Source: Dermacentor variabilis
Lineage: Eukaryota > Arthropoda > Arachnida > Ixodida > Ixodidae
Reading direction: 5' to 3'
Length of the DNA: 64,000 nt
Assembly: GCF_050947875.1 (NCBI RefSeq)
Contig: NW_027460335.1
Coordinates: 10,679,928 to 10,743,927 of the forward strand
Part shown: positions 1 through 10,781 of the stretch, piece by piece
Position numbering within the stretch: the stretch's first letter is position 1
How the letters are laid out: each line of letters begins with the position of its first letter
Notes under the pieces: generated by a model
The model's input: only the letters and a program-made list of their open reading frames with translations
The model's database searches: none
Told to the model about the DNA's origin: nothing
Made by a program: the position numbers and the translations under genes

Positions 1-50
1 TATTCGTATTCGAAAATGAACTATTTGGTGCTGTCGAAAATTTAAACTGG

Positions 51-530
51 TCATCAATATCATCATTATCAGCCTATTTCATGCTTACTGCAGGACGAAG
101 GCCTCTCACTGCGATCTGAAATTGTCCATGGCCGGCGCCAGCCAATTCCCAATACCGCCCGCGAATTTCCTCATTTCATCGCCCCACCTAGTTTTCTGCC
201 GTCCTCGACTGAGGTTCCCTTCTCTTGGTACCCATTTTGCAACCCTAATGGACCAACGGTTATCGAACCTGCCCCTTTACATTACCTGCCCAGTTCCATT
301 TTTTCTCTTAGTGTCAATCAGAATATCGGCTATACCCTTTTGCTCTCTGATCCAAACCACTCTCTTTCCGTTTCTTACCATTATGCCTAGCATTCTTCAT
401 TCCATCGCTCTCTGCGCGGTCCTTAACTTGTTCGCAAGCTTCTTTGTCGGTGTCCAAGTCTCTGCCCCATCTGTCAGCACCGGTAAAATGTAATGATTGC
501 ACATGTTCCTTTTCAATGATAAAGGTAAGT
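51..530 (-). mobile_element. 5'-truncated RTE-type LINE (3' end of RT ORF plus tail)
   Basis: Minus-strand translation shows the C-terminal part of an RTE-clade reverse transcriptase (LPLSLKR, then GAETW and LRTAQRAME), collinear with the better copy at 11.15-12.99 kb. The 3' tail is an irregular CAT-rich run at 51-78, followed by the conserved block containing CTGCAGGACGAAGGCCTCTC. The copy starts abruptly near 528-535 inside Ty3/gypsy integrase sequence on the same strand, so it is a dead-on-arrival insertion about 475 bp long. It is more diverged than the 11-kb copy and has several frameshifts. I could not find a TSD, because the sequence left of 51 is not recognisable integrase. Confidence 0.85.
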
Positions 531-534
531 GTTC

Positions 535-1110
535 AGTCAGGAGCTGTACATGAGCAATCAGTGCTGACTTGAGATGACCATGAAAGCGTTCCACGAGGCC
601 ATTGGTTTGGGGATAGTAGGTGGCTGTGCGCAGCCGATCCGTGCCAAGCAAGCGAAGAAGCTCTCGAAAGAAAGCGTACTTGAATTGCTGTCATCTCTCA
701 GTAACAATTTTGGTAGGGCATCCGAACCGGGTGACCGACGCTGTGACAAGAGCTGCCATGACCGTTGCAGAAGGGCTGTCTTGAAGTGGCCTTGCTTCTG
801 GCGAACGGCTAAACCTCTAGATAGAGGTTATCAGGCAACGAAATCATTATCAGGTTGGAGAAACTGGCGTGCTGGGAGAACAGGATACCTATGAACTTTT
901 GTCCGGGTGCACATGCACGGATCCAGTCGGGTACGTTGGCGTTTATTCATGGTCATACAGAGCGCAATGCAATAAGGCGTTACGTATCTTGGACACCGGG
1001 GTGAGCGAGCTGGTGCAGTGTGTCAAAAAGCTACTTGCTTAACTTGCTAGGGACAAATGGTCTCGGTGCGCCTGTAAAAGTGTGGCAGACGCGTGTGACC
1101 CCATCAAGCA
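535..1110 (-). pseudogene. Integrase zinc region and core of the same Ty3/gypsy element
   Basis: Minus strand: GAPRPFVPSKL near 1070, FDTLHQLAHPGVQDT (the HH half of the zinc finger) and a degenerate ACAPGQK in place of the CxxC half at about 920. The core follows with FESFF and LGTDRLRTATYYPQTNG, then VERFHGHLKSALIAH, ending near 540. Several stops and frameshifts occur. The C-terminal domain is absent because the RTE fragment begins here. Confidence 0.8.
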
Positions 1111-1389
1111 GGATATCGACCAGCCGTAGTGCTGTTTTCGAAGAGCGTAGTTGAAGGAGCTAGGAATTACCTTGATATGCGGCGAGTGTCTGCACATCTG
1201 GTCACGTAGGAAAAGCAGTTGCTGTGACGACGTTCACACGGCTAAGGGTGTCAGCAGGTACAATCTGCTCGCCGCTTACATGTCAGATGTCAGTGGAGAA
1301 TTCCGAAGTAAACAAGAGATGGCGTATTTCTCGTGCTATATGTGCTGACGATATTTTGTAAAGCACATACGTCAAACGCTTGTGATTCG

Positions 1390-1686
1390 TTAAGACGGTA
1401 AAGCGTCGGCCCTCAACGATATTGCAAAAGAGACGACTGGCGAGGTAAATTCCAAGCTACTCAAACCGAAAGTGCTGTGGTGAGCTAGGGTAGGAGCGAG
1501 TTTCTTTGACAAGAAGGCTATGGGTTGCCATGAATTATCGATGCGCTGCTGGAGAGCCGCTCCCATGGCTATGATGGACACGTCCATCATGAGGGCCAAT
1601 GATGCTATGGGGTTAGCATGTGCGAGATGCACGGCGTTTTCTAATGTGCCCTTGACCATGATGAAGGCGCATTCAATGGCGGCGTC
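1390..1686 (-). pseudogene. RNase H domain of the same Ty3/gypsy element
   Basis: The minus-strand open stretch contains FVKGTLENAVHLAHANP-like sequence, then LALMMDVSIIAMGAALQQR (the first catalytic Asp segment, usually TDAS, here MDVS) and WQPIAFLSKKLAP, followed by STFGLSSLE (family: STFDRELLA). The order and spacing match a Ty3 RNase H. The changed DAS box and the lost C-terminus make it inactive. Confidence 0.8.
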
Positions 1687-2218
1687 TCAATGCAGCGAGG
1701 ATGTCTTGTTCTTGTTGGTAAGGACGCGATCCAGACGCGCCGCTATGGCACCACAGTTCCTGATAAATCGGCGGTAAAATTTAACCCTACCGAGGATTTG
1801 TCGCAGCTTTGTGATCGTTGTGCTCTTGGGGAAGCTCTCTGCTACTTCAATTTTTGATGAAAGTGGCCGAATGCTACTAGCATCGGGGTGATGTTCTGGA
1901 AACTCCAAGTTGTCAGCACCAAACTCGCTTCTGAAAACGTCGATGACGATGCCATACTCAGATAGTCGTTGGAGCAAAAGTCGTAGACGTAAATGCTCTT
2001 CGACGCATTTTCTCAATACCAACAAGTCCTCGACGTCGACGAAGGGTAATCCATGTTTTGCTGTTTCAATAAAACGTTGGAAAGACTGTGTGGCGTTCCT
2101 GAGGCGAAACGGCATTTGCAGAAACTCGAAGCGTCCGATTGGCCTTGCAATGGGCGCCTTAGGTATCTCTTGCTCAGCCACAGGTATATTGTGGTAGGCA
2201 CGGGCAAGGTCCATCTTT
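1687..2218 (-). pseudogene. RT palm and thumb of the same Ty3/gypsy element
   Basis: An open frame on the minus strand starts MDLARAYHNIPVAEQEIPK and continues with RFEFLQMPFRLRNATQSFQ, the usual FGL-RNA-x-TFQ segment. The catalytic Y-x-DD box is degraded to FVDVEDLLVL, so the enzyme is dead even though the frame is open. The C-terminal LRQILGRVKFYRRFI matches the RT connection. It follows directly after IFS at 2818 once the insert is ignored. Confidence 0.85.
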
Positions 2219-2817
2219 AATATAACAGGGTCTCTTAAATTATATCTTAAGAGGTGAACGGTAAAAACCTACTCTTCCTCCTCTTATCTTTCGCCTCTTT
2301 CTCATTGTCTCTTTCTCTTCTTTTTTTAGTCGTTACTGCTCACTACTAAGCATTTTAGTCATTTCTAATCAATTGTGGTCCTTACAATTTGTCGTTAGAC
2401 ATATTGGCCATTTCATAGTCAATATTTGTCATTACTGGTCATTACGAAGCATTTTGTAATTTCTAATCAATTGTAGTCGTTACATGTCGTTAGACATTGG
2501 TCATTTTCTAGTCATTACAAGTAGCTAGTAATTGCAGTCCTTACTACTTATTACTAGACATTTCCAGTCATTTCTAATCAATTGTGGTCATTAGAAGTCG
2601 TCGTTAGACATGTTGGTCATTTCGGAGTCATTAGTAATCACTACCAGTAATTATTAGTCGTTACCAGTCATTCTTAGCCTCTACCAATCTCTATTATAAC
2701 GTTATCATTCACTAACTGCCACTATGAAATATTTTTCATTCTTTAACCCGCCTTTAATCTGTCTTCATATGGAGTGATCACGCTTCGGCGGACACTGCCC
2801 CATGAGCCTAGACTTAA
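2219..2817. repeat. ~0.6-kb insert in RT with three ~100-bp degenerate repeats
   Basis: This segment lies between the two collinear RT halves. A motif TCTAATCAATTGT recurs at 2364, 2462 and 2573 (spacing 98 and 111), each followed by a GTCGTTAGACAT-like block and by many GTCATTAC/GTCATTTC words. The outer right part (2743-2817) is non-repetitive. Both host junctions lie near TTAA(A/G), but a clean TSD could not be fixed. No coding capacity was seen. Confidence 0.7.
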
Positions 2818-3435
2818 TGAAAAGATATTGGCGCCGTGCAGAGCGACGGTGAAATCTTGTGTGTTGGGTAAAGGGTACCGATCTGGTATAGTCTTAGTAT
2901 TTATACACCTGTAGCCCCTAAATTGCCTGCAGTAGCCTGATTTCTTAAGCACCATGTGGAATGGAACAGCCCATTTAATGGTGGATGGGCAAATAATGTA
3001 TAATTCCGACATGTGCTCGAATTCTGCACGTCCCAATTAGTTTTTGTACGGAGCAAGTCGACGTGGCCGGAAGAATGCAGGAGGTCCGCAAGTGATTAGG
3101 TGTCGCACGTCATGGCAGACGATTGTTGTTAAGTAGGGCGACGCGGTGAGTTCAGGCGATTCTCGCAGCAAATCCGAGAAGGATCCATTGGAAGCCGCAA
3201 CGCTATAGAGTGCTAAATTTGTGGTCTCCGGCGCTGCAATGTCTTGCAGAGAGACAGGTTGTCGGATCCAGGAGATGTCGCTTGGCGTCTGCAATGAGGT
3301 CGTGGTATGTGAGGAAATCATCATCGATAATAACAGAAATAATGTCGGGAACCACGAACAAGCATCGCAACGCTCTTCGCAGGCCCAGGTTATGTGCGAG
3401 CGAGCGTTGTCAAAATATCGAAATGCGAGTTCCAT
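2818..3435 (-). pseudogene. Protease C-terminus, linker and N-terminal RT half (Ty3/gypsy)
   Basis: Minus strand: DISWIRQPVSLQDIAAPETTNL (protease C-terminal region), then a linker with FSDLLRESPELT and TCGPPAFFRPRRLAP, then RT fingers: FEHMSELYIICPSTIKWAVP, FHMVLKKSGY and TKTIPDRYPLPNTQDF, ending LHGANIFS at 2818. The stretch at 2818-3036 is an open frame. RT stops exactly where the catalytic palm would begin and resumes at 2218, on the other side of an insert. Confidence 0.85.
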
Positions 3436-3800
3436 TCACAGCTTGTATGTACAGAATGGGAGCATCTGTGTGATGCGCTCGTCTAGCAGGTAGAATGCTG
3501 TGCCCCGTGTCGGTCGCGAAGCGTTACCCAGTGACCTTATCGATGACGTAGAAGAGGCGACTTGTGGTGCGGCCGTGACCGAATTCATCGCCGCTAGAGG
3601 TCCGTCGGACGGTTTGCTGACCAAGAGCAACGAAGAAAGGAGCGACGTACTTCGGCAACAAAGCGGCAGTGATACCAGAAGTTGGCTGGCTGATCTGCTG
3701 CACCGTAGCGCTGGCACTCGCTGGAGGGACCGCGCTGACGAGATGGAGATAGGCGATTACGACGGGAATGAGAATAAAGGTTCCTACGAGTGATAACCAC
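3436..3800 (-). pseudogene. Retropepsin region of the 0.5-4.7 kb Ty3/gypsy element (broken)
   Basis: The minus strand encodes TSRLFYVIDKVTG near 3524-3570, the entry of the aspartic protease in this element type. The frame is then lost and resumes as GTAFYLLDERITQML. The expected D-S/T-G active site cannot be read in one frame here. Upstream pieces on the same strand belong to Gag and downstream ones to the protease-RT linker, so the identity rests on position plus the short entry motif. Confidence 0.6.
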
Positions 3801-4570
3801 CAGGAACTCGTTGAGTGCATCGCACAGCTCAGCCACGGGAAATGGTCTCGAAGCTGTCTGTCGTCGGTTTGGAGGTAAAGAACGCGCAGTGCGCGACGCT
3901 GACGCCGACATCACAGCTGCAACCAGCCGATGGGGATTGGCAACTTCCATCTCTTTGTCGGCCAATGCAGCGAGCTCTGACAGATGGTGGGTTGAAGCAG
4001 TGGCCAGCACCATCTGGACTTGAGTAGCCAAGCGCTGAAGGAATAGCTTACCCACAGAGGCGTTGTCCGTGGGGGAAAGCGCGTGGGCCGAGAAGCTTAA
4101 GCATTCGGCGTAGCAACTGACTTGGGCATTGATTGCTCAGCTGCTCGAATGAGAGTAGCTGTTGTATTCGTGTGTACTCCGGCGTAGCTGCCGAATCCAG
4201 TATGGCGCCCTTGGTTGCATCACAACACACCACTGGGAGGGTGGGCGCAAACGAAAGGAGAAGATTGGCAATCTCCTGGATGACGGCTGCAGGAAGCGCG
4301 TCTATTACAATGAGGTACTTGCGGGCTTGTGACATTATCCGCGAAAGCTCGAAACAGGCCTCTTCTTGGACGAACCACGTCGTCGGGTTCTGCTCGCAAA
4401 ATTCTGGCAGGCGGATGACGTCGAGACAAGCGCAGCGGTTGAAGCGAGCTCAGCGGCTTACCGGTTGGGCGAGCCTTGCTGGCGTTTTTCGTCGGTGTTC
4501 GACATGCCTCCATTTCCTTTCTGTGTGGCGCGTTGTTACCAGGCACAGGACTCGTGTTAATCCAGATGTC
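3800..4570 (-). pseudogene. gag of the 0.5-4.7 kb Ty3/gypsy element (broken)
   Basis: Minus-strand fragments in three frames reproduce a tick-type Ty3 Gag: a WF-x-QEEACFEL-like start near 4390, IVIDALPAAVIQEIANLLL at 4250-4320, LQQLLSFEQLSNQ-like and LLRRMLKLLG at 4070-4200, then FLQRLATQVQMVLATAS and ELAALADKEMEVA at 3930-4050. These are the helical capsid region of Gag. A zinc knuckle was not seen; the CsRn1 type often has an unusual one. At least two frameshifts separate the pieces, so it cannot make Gag. Confidence 0.75.
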
Positions 4571-4582
4571 CGCGGTCACCAA
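4571..4582 (-). promoter_or_regulatory. Candidate tRNA-Trp primer binding site
   Basis: Minus strand reads TGGTGACCGCGG two bases after the proposed LTR end. The first eight bases, TGGTGACC, are complementary to the 3' end of tRNA-Trp, the primer known for CsRn1-type elements. The remaining bases diverge. Confidence 0.5.
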
Positions 4583-4583
4583 T

Positions 4584-4745
4584 TGTACAGCACATGAGAG
4601 AGAGACCACGTGGCGTCATTCCAGCACCGGAGCTCAATTTCTACTAAGCTTTATATCTGCGTTCCCAAGCCAGAGCTAAGCTCCCACGCCACTCGTGGCA
4701 GCTCCTGACTTCGTCATCTTTCCTAAGATGATCGCGTCGATGACA
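4584..4745 (-). repeat. 5' LTR of the 0.5-4.7 kb Ty3/gypsy element
   Basis: Read on the minus strand, the segment begins TGTCATCGACGC and ends GCTGTACA, giving the TG...CA ends expected of an LTR. A TATAAAGC box lies inside at about 4650. It is directly followed by the primer binding site. There is no second copy in the window to confirm its limits, so the 162-bp length is inferred from the ends and the primer site. Confidence 0.55.
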
Positions 4746-6890
4746 CTGGTGCTACCAGTCAATGGGTAGCGCTTTCGAGACGGCCGCTTATGTCCTTAGT
4801 TCTCACTTAATATCCTACAGGTTTTCTGTTTGCCTGCAGCTCCTGAAGATATGGATGCAGAAGCTCCACGCGTTCGTCCCGAAGAATGCCTCAGTAGTTG
4901 ACAAAGGTAACACCGGACCGGTTGTCCCTTATAGATATTTTTTCGTGACAACCTTGTCTGTTATGTCCTCCTTAGGGTGACTAGCACCATTATCTTGAGC
5001 TCTTGGGCCTTTCAACGGTCTTGTTCCATCGGCTTCACCTACACCTCCCTTTTTTGGGGAGAAATGCCGTCTTGGGTTATGCTTTCCATTTGGATGCGTG
5101 CCCTCGGCAGTCAGTCTTCGCCGCGTCCTATACTGATTATTTAGCCGAGTCGCATTTTCTATCGGGTCTGCAGCCTGTATATCCAGCATCCAAGGCCTCA
5201 GTCGCTGCAGAGTGCTCGAGTTGTTCGAGACATGCATTCTAAAACCCTTTTCCACTTACATAGACTAAGGCTCCCTTAAGTCACACAACGATGTTTACTT
5301 CCATACCGCACGCAGAAACAGAAAGTTTGCGCGAGGTCTCAAAGCGAACTTGGTTTTATGTTGTTCGTCCCTCTGAAACGCAGCCTGAACGCTTCCGGTG
5401 TAAGTCAATTTCTCCTCAGGAGCGTTGACTTCATTACAGCGAAACTGTTTATGGGGACCCTGTTTTGTCGTTGTTGGACTTCTCTAAAGAGGGGCTACGT
5501 GTCCTAGCGGGAGAGGAAAAGAAGAGCTCAACAAGGGGAAAGGGGTTGGAGTGACGCCTGTCCCTCTGTGAGAATGATATCTATACGCAAATCTTGTACG
5601 GTTGTCATAGGATGCATTTTGTGTGATCGACCCAGATATCAGCATCGAACCAGATATCAGCAGTGCCCAGAGATTGAAACGCGATACTAAGCGCGCATGC
5701 CGGCAGTCACGTCAATACAATTCAACCAATCGCCAAACGACTGCTGCGCCCGCATCTCCAGCGGTGGGCCTTGCGTCCAACACACGCACCTTTGGATAAG
5801 TGGTTCCGCACATACCATCCTAGCTACAACTGAGGGAAGACCACGAGTAGTGCATGCTCCTGAGGAAGAAGCTGCCAGCCGAAAAACCGAAAATGAGGTG
5901 AACGAATCATGAAAAGGAAGATTTACTGTACACGCTGCTTGCGAAGTTTGACATGCATGGTGTAACACTCGGTGTAACTAACACAGCTTCACGTTCGACC
6001 ATCTTCGTGGGCTAAAAGCGGCGGTAATTTTTCCTCGTAGCCCCCGCTTCTATCGGCTTGAGCTTTGTGACTGCACTTGTCAACGAAGTCACCAACTGCT
6101 GCGACCATGTGCCCGGAGCGAAGTTACACCTCTTGCAAGTTCTTTCTATTTGAGCTTATGACAAGGCAATGTCGTCGACGACCTTTTGTAGTTTAATCCG
6201 CTAGTCCATACAACATAGTTTGAAATCACTTGGCGTACTTGAATTGTCACGGCACTCGCCTTCTTAATGTCAAGCTACAGCTTTCTATTCTCTTGGTCTG
6301 TCATCTCTTCTTTATGTTCTTTCTGCTTCATACCAGCCCCACGTTGAGACACATGCAACAGCGATGAGACGCTCGCACATATTATCCCTGTCTGCCCACT
6401 ATATAGTGCCCAGAGAGGAGTGATCTGCAGAGTACTGGACCAGTTGGACAATCGCCCACTATCAGAACTCTAAACATTTAGGTCACTGCTCCGAAAGAAC
6501 ATCCGCGTTGCAGGCCTTACTTGCGTTATTAAGGTTCCTGCGGTCTACGGGGCTTCACGATAGACGTTAAGAACGCCGCCCCCTACCGCTCTATAGTGTA
6601 CGCGCTTTGTTCGTGCTCGTCTCTCTTTCTCTCTATACCTCCATACACTCTCTCTTTTTATCCCCCTTAACGCTTCATCGCGTGCAGGGTAGCCAAGCGG
6701 AACCACCTCTGATTAACTTTCCTGCCTTTCTCTGTATTTTTTTCTCTCTCTCTTTCTCTTTCGTATTCTTGTCGGTCAGTCAGTCACTCAGTCAGTCAGT
6801 GTTTTATTTTCCCCAAACAAAAACATCTGTGAAAAAGGGGAGACGGCAAAAAAGCAGCGGATACTGCAGCTTCACTAAGCACCGTCCACC
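4746..6890. other. Unassigned sequence
   Basis: No protein family, RNA gene or repeat was recognised. Short open frames exist on both strands but none has a motif or a convincing start. A pyrimidine-rich stretch at 6620-6770 and a (GTCA)n-like run at 6772-6800 are low-complexity. Confidence 0.5.
6772..6801. repeat. Short AGTC-type microsatellite
   Basis: Seven near-perfect copies of a GTCA/CAGT tetranucleotide, following a CT-rich tract. Confidence 0.8.
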
Positions 6891-7139
6891 CTGTAAGAGC
6901 AATGACAGGGTAAATATGCAAGCATAAAGAGAATTATACAAGCAAAAAGTGAATAATTAAGGTGACAGGGTTAACACAAAAGCGAAAGCAAATAATTATT
7001 ATACACCAGTACGAAAAATAATAGTACATATAGGATCATTTTTGCTCATAATAAAGCAAGAGAAAACAAATTGGCATCGTAGTTCTATGCTTAGTGAAAA
7101 CTTAATGATATAAAGCAATACACTTTAAGGAATGCGCAG

Positions 7140-9958
7140 TTAAAGAAACAATGTAACTACATTGGTGGCGTTTAATGTTTTGATTTCAATGTCTTGCTGC
7201 TCATATGCGTTAAGAGTGCTTCTTAATGTGTGGCTAAGCATTTGCGTTCCGTGAATAGTGCGTGAGAATGGAGTTTTCCAGGGGAGTTTATATCGATGGA
7301 AGTAAATACTTTGAGTAGGTTCAAGATTTGCAAGTGTGAGAAATGTGTGGAGCTTCCCGCGATTTGCACTAATGTAGGATTGTAGCAGCCTGCATTTGTA
7401 TATATTGTTCGCCGTAACAATTTTATGCTTCACAAAAAGATGGCTAGTGTGTTCAAGGTATGGTATGTTCTATATGCCCTAATAGCTCTTTTCTGAAGTA
7501 TATTGAGCTTATTCAAATTAGTTAATGCAGTGTTTCCCCATATTAAAGCACAGCAGTTCAAGTGACCATGGAAGAGAGCTTCATAAATACGTCGCTTTAT
7601 GGTAAGAGGCAAAAGATATCGACAACGATTTAAAGCACCAACCACGCGTCTCAGCTTTAAGCTAATCTGATCTATTTGCTCATTCCAGAATAGATGTTCA
7701 TTAAAATTTACTCCAAAGTCTTAATTGATTTGGTTACTGAAATTTTGTATGGACCTAAGGTAATATGGTGAGCTAACTGTAGGGATGCGCCAAGGGCTCG
7801 AAAAATGACACATTTCGTTTTTGTTTCATTTAGCGTCAAATTGTTTATAGTGCGCCAATCGCGAAGCTTATAACTGGTGTTTGCTCCTAGTGCCTCAAGA
7901 GTACCTAACTTTTTTCCAGTGAAAAATAGTGTGCAATCATCAGCATACATTATAAATTTGCAATCTTCATCGATGTTGATTATGTCATTGATGTAATATA
8001 AAAATAATGCAGGCCCTAGAATACTCCCTTGTGGCACCCCGGTTTTAATTGGTTGTGTGCGTGATTTAAGACCATTTCTTTCAACGTACTGAGACCGCGC
8101 ACTCAAATACGACTGAATAAGTTTGAGTGAGATTCCTCTAAATCCATAGCATTTAAATTTATTTAATAATAATTCATGACTTACGCTATCAAATGCCTTA
8201 CGGAAGTTCAAATTTAGTGCAAGTGTGAAAAGCCTGTTCTCGATATTGTATAGTATGATTTCTTTTTGTGGTAAAAGAGCGCTCTCAGTTGAACGCTTCT
8301 TTCTGAAATGATATTGACAATCGGTAATAAGATTGTACTTTCTCGAGAAGATATTGATCCTATCGTTTATTATTTTTTTCAAGGCATTTCGAGAAAATGG
8401 GGAGTATTGATATTGGTCGATAATTCCTTAAATTGTTTTTGTCTCCTGTTTTGTATATTGCGGTAACTTTTGGTAGTTGCATGAGCGTTGGAAAAATACC
8501 TGTTGATAACTCCAAGTTGTAGATATGTGTTAGTACTTCCGCTATGATACCTAATACATACTTTATTGGTCGCATTTCTATGCCATAAGGATCACAGCGG
8601 CGACAATTTTTTATTCTACTGAATAGTGTAATTACTTCAGAACTGGAAGTTTGTTTAAGGAAAAGCATGTTTGGAAATGGATTTATGCTGATTGTTGTTG
8701 TGAGCTGTGGCTGGCATTTCCGATTTTCACGAAGAAATCATTGAATTGTTCTGTAAGCTCAGTTCCGTGTAACGTTTTTCCGTCTATTTCCAGATTATCG
8801 ATTTTAGTGAGACTTGCTCCTTTATTCAGTACTTCATTTAGTTTCTTCCACATAGCATTACGTTGCTCTGGACGTTGTGGATCCAATATGTGGTAGTAGT
8901 TGTACCTCTTCGCCCTTTCCTTATCTTTATTTAACTTATTTCTAATAGTCTTGTATTCAGCCCATAAGTCCGCTATACGTGTTTTAATGAACTGCTGGTG
9001 AAGTTTATTTTTATGATTCATCTGTCACTTTAGATAGTTTGTTATCCATGGTTTCCGCGATTTGTTTGGTCTGTGATATGTCTTCAGAGGAAACGATTGA
9101 AAGTAAAGTTCTTTAAATGTTAATATAAAGTTATTATACGTGTTGTTTGCATCTCCATCGGCCAAAATATCATACCAATGCAAATTGTTTGATACGGTGC
9201 CTAAAGTGCTCCAATGTTGCAGGTGTCACTGAGCGGTACGTGAATTCTGTTTTCACGTACGCCGGGTTGGTGTGCATATTCAGGAAAATAAATATAGGCA
9301 AGGGATGGCTTATGTCGCAACTTAGTACCCCTGAAATTCTTTCTTCAGTTATAGAATTGGTAACAAACATGTCCAGCAATGACCTTGTTGATTCAGTAAA
9401 TCGTGTTGGCATAGTAATGACATTTTTAAAAGAGTGGCACTCAAGCACTGATAAAAATTCATTACTTGTGACTGAGTTCTTCAAGACATCTATATTAAAA
9501 TCCCCGCCAACAGTAAGCACATTATTCATGGCATTTGAATGTGACAAAAGACGATCAAGAAATGTTAGGAAATCAGCCATAGAACCGCTAGGAGGGCGAT
9601 ACAGAACAGCGAACACATTTCTACCCTTCTTGATAGATAAGGCTTCGCAGCATTATGTGATGAGGCTGTATTCTTCAATTACTTCACAAAACTCAAGAGT
9701 TATTAGAATGGCAACGCCACGCCCTCTACTCTCCGTGCGGTTTAAAACGCAATGGTTGAACCCCGGCTGCATGAAATGTTCTGATTCAATGGTATACCAC
9801 GTTTCTGTGAACAATAAAAGGTCAAAGTTTATGCCACATGATTGCAACAGCAAATTGATATCATCTTTTTGTGGTTGAAGTGACCGTGCGTTTAATTGCA
9901 TCACTTTTAACAACGTGCTGAATGTCCTCAGGGGCGATATAACTAGCCGACATAACAT
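7140..9958 (-). pseudogene. LINE A ORF2: endonuclease and reverse transcriptase (frameshifted)
   Basis: Minus strand, N to C: endonuclease with VMQLNARSL, LLLFTETWY, RGRGVAIL, then AVLYRPPSGS and VGGDFNIDVL; a linker at 9021-8683; RT with NYRPISILPIFSK (about 8420), FRKKRSTESALL, NFRKAFDSVSHELLLNKF, GVPQGSILGPALFLYYIND, and FIMYADDCTLFF, so the catalytic Asp pair is present. The C-terminal domain runs through LPLTIKRRIYEALFH to the stop at 7140. Breaks occur near 9640, 9150, 8680, 8370, 7700 and 7430. The endonuclease SDH motif reads CDISHP. The element is inactive but not old. Confidence 0.85.
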
Positions 9959-9989
9959 TGCGAATAGGCATCATCGAATGGTTGTAACA

Positions 9990-10781
9990 CTAAAATTGTG
10001 AGGTGCTGCTAATCTTTTCCACATCACTTTCGCGACAGGCAGCAATGATAGGTGAGGTCTCCGTACGACGAGCAAAGATGTTCCCATTCCTTGTCCAAAC
10101 GAACTTCAAACCGTTTTCGCGCTTTCGGGAAATTGTCATCTTCAGGATTCTATTCGTATCCGGGCACAAGTGCTCATTTATATAGATTGGAGCGTCGTTT
10201 TGCAATCCGATGGCAGCATTCGTTGTCTTTTTTCGAGCGACGTTGAGAACCCTGCCACGTTTTTCCTGGCGTTGAAACTGGACAATGATGTTCGGTTCAT
10301 CTTTATCTTTAGTCTGCACCCTGTGACACATATTGCCGTCACAGGCTGATACGGGTTCTCCGATATCTTCGCCAACTTTCGTCAGGAGCTGTGCAAGGTT
10401 CTCATCATCTGTTTTTCCTATTCCCTTGATTTCAATATTTCCATTTCGCGAGTATTGGTTCGATTTTAACATGTTCATTTGACGGTCAGCAACATCTCTT
10501 TCGAGAGCGTGGATCATGAGTTTGAGAGCCTCATTTTCCTTCTGAATACCTTTGTTCTCGTTGCGAACAAAGTGAGGTCGACGGCTCGCATCATCGAGAC
10601 TTGAGCTAACATAATTCAAGCTACATTTTATTTCTTCAAATTCCGCACGCATTTTTCGCTCGTCTGTGCGCATGCTTCGTTCGACAGCATCCTTTGTGCT
10701 TTTCCACTCGGCTCTCATTACGTCTTTAAAATCTTGCAACAGCTTTGCGAACTCTTTTGACATGATAGGTACAACAAGCAT
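9990..10781 (-). CDS. LINE A ORF1 protein (coiled coil, nucleic-acid chaperone type)
   Basis: An uninterrupted 263-residue frame. Residues about 8-110 are rich in Lys/Glu/Arg with heptad spacing (KLLQDFKDVMRAEW, NEALKLMIHALERDVADR), i.e. a coiled coil. Residues about 113-250 hold NQYSRNGNIEIKGI, DNMCHRVQ-like and IIVQFQRQEKRGRVL, the RRM-like/C-terminal fold seen in ORF1 proteins of L1, L2 and CR1 elements. The segment ending KFVWTRNGNIFARR matches the equivalent end of LINE F ORF1. Likely role: a trimeric RNA-binding particle protein. It lies 31 bases before the ORF2 remnant. It is the least damaged LINE protein in the window, but expression is unknown. Confidence 0.8.
   Translation of the reverse strand: MLVVPIMSKEFAKLLQDFKDVMRAEWKSTKDAVERSMRTDERKMRAEFEEIKCSLNYVSSSLDDASRRPHFVRNENKGIQKENEALKLMIHALERDVADRQMNMLKSNQYSRNGNIEIKGIGKTDDENLAQLLTKVGEDIGEPVSACDGNMCHRVQTKDKDEPNIIVQFQRQEKRGRVLNVARKKTTNAAIGLQNDAPIYINEHLCPDTNRILKMTISRKRENGLKFVWTRNGNIFARRTETSPIIAACRESDVEKISSTSQF

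Larger units (their letters stand above)
530..4745 (-). mobile_element. Degenerate Ty3/gypsy LTR retrotransposon (CsRn1-like), 5' LTR to integrase
   Basis: On the minus strand the order is LTR (4745-4584), primer site, gag, protease, linker, RT, RNase H, integrase zinc region and integrase core, the canonical Ty3/gypsy order. The phrase PRRLAP just before RT, the SRLFYV protease entry and the tRNA-Trp-like primer site fit the CsRn1/Kabuki type (established family traits; lineage assignment is inference). Every domain carries frameshifts or stops. The 3' part of integrase and the 3' LTR are missing, replaced by the RTE fragment at 51-530. A ~0.6-kb insert splits RT. Confidence 0.85.

Noticed and set aside
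122..493. 123-codon plus-strand frame
   Set aside because: It is the antisense of the RTE LINE C-terminal coding region.
9147..9878. 243-codon plus-strand open frame
   Set aside because: It lies antisense to the LINE A endonuclease, which shows the GDFN, ETW and RPP motifs. The long antisense frame is a shadow of it.
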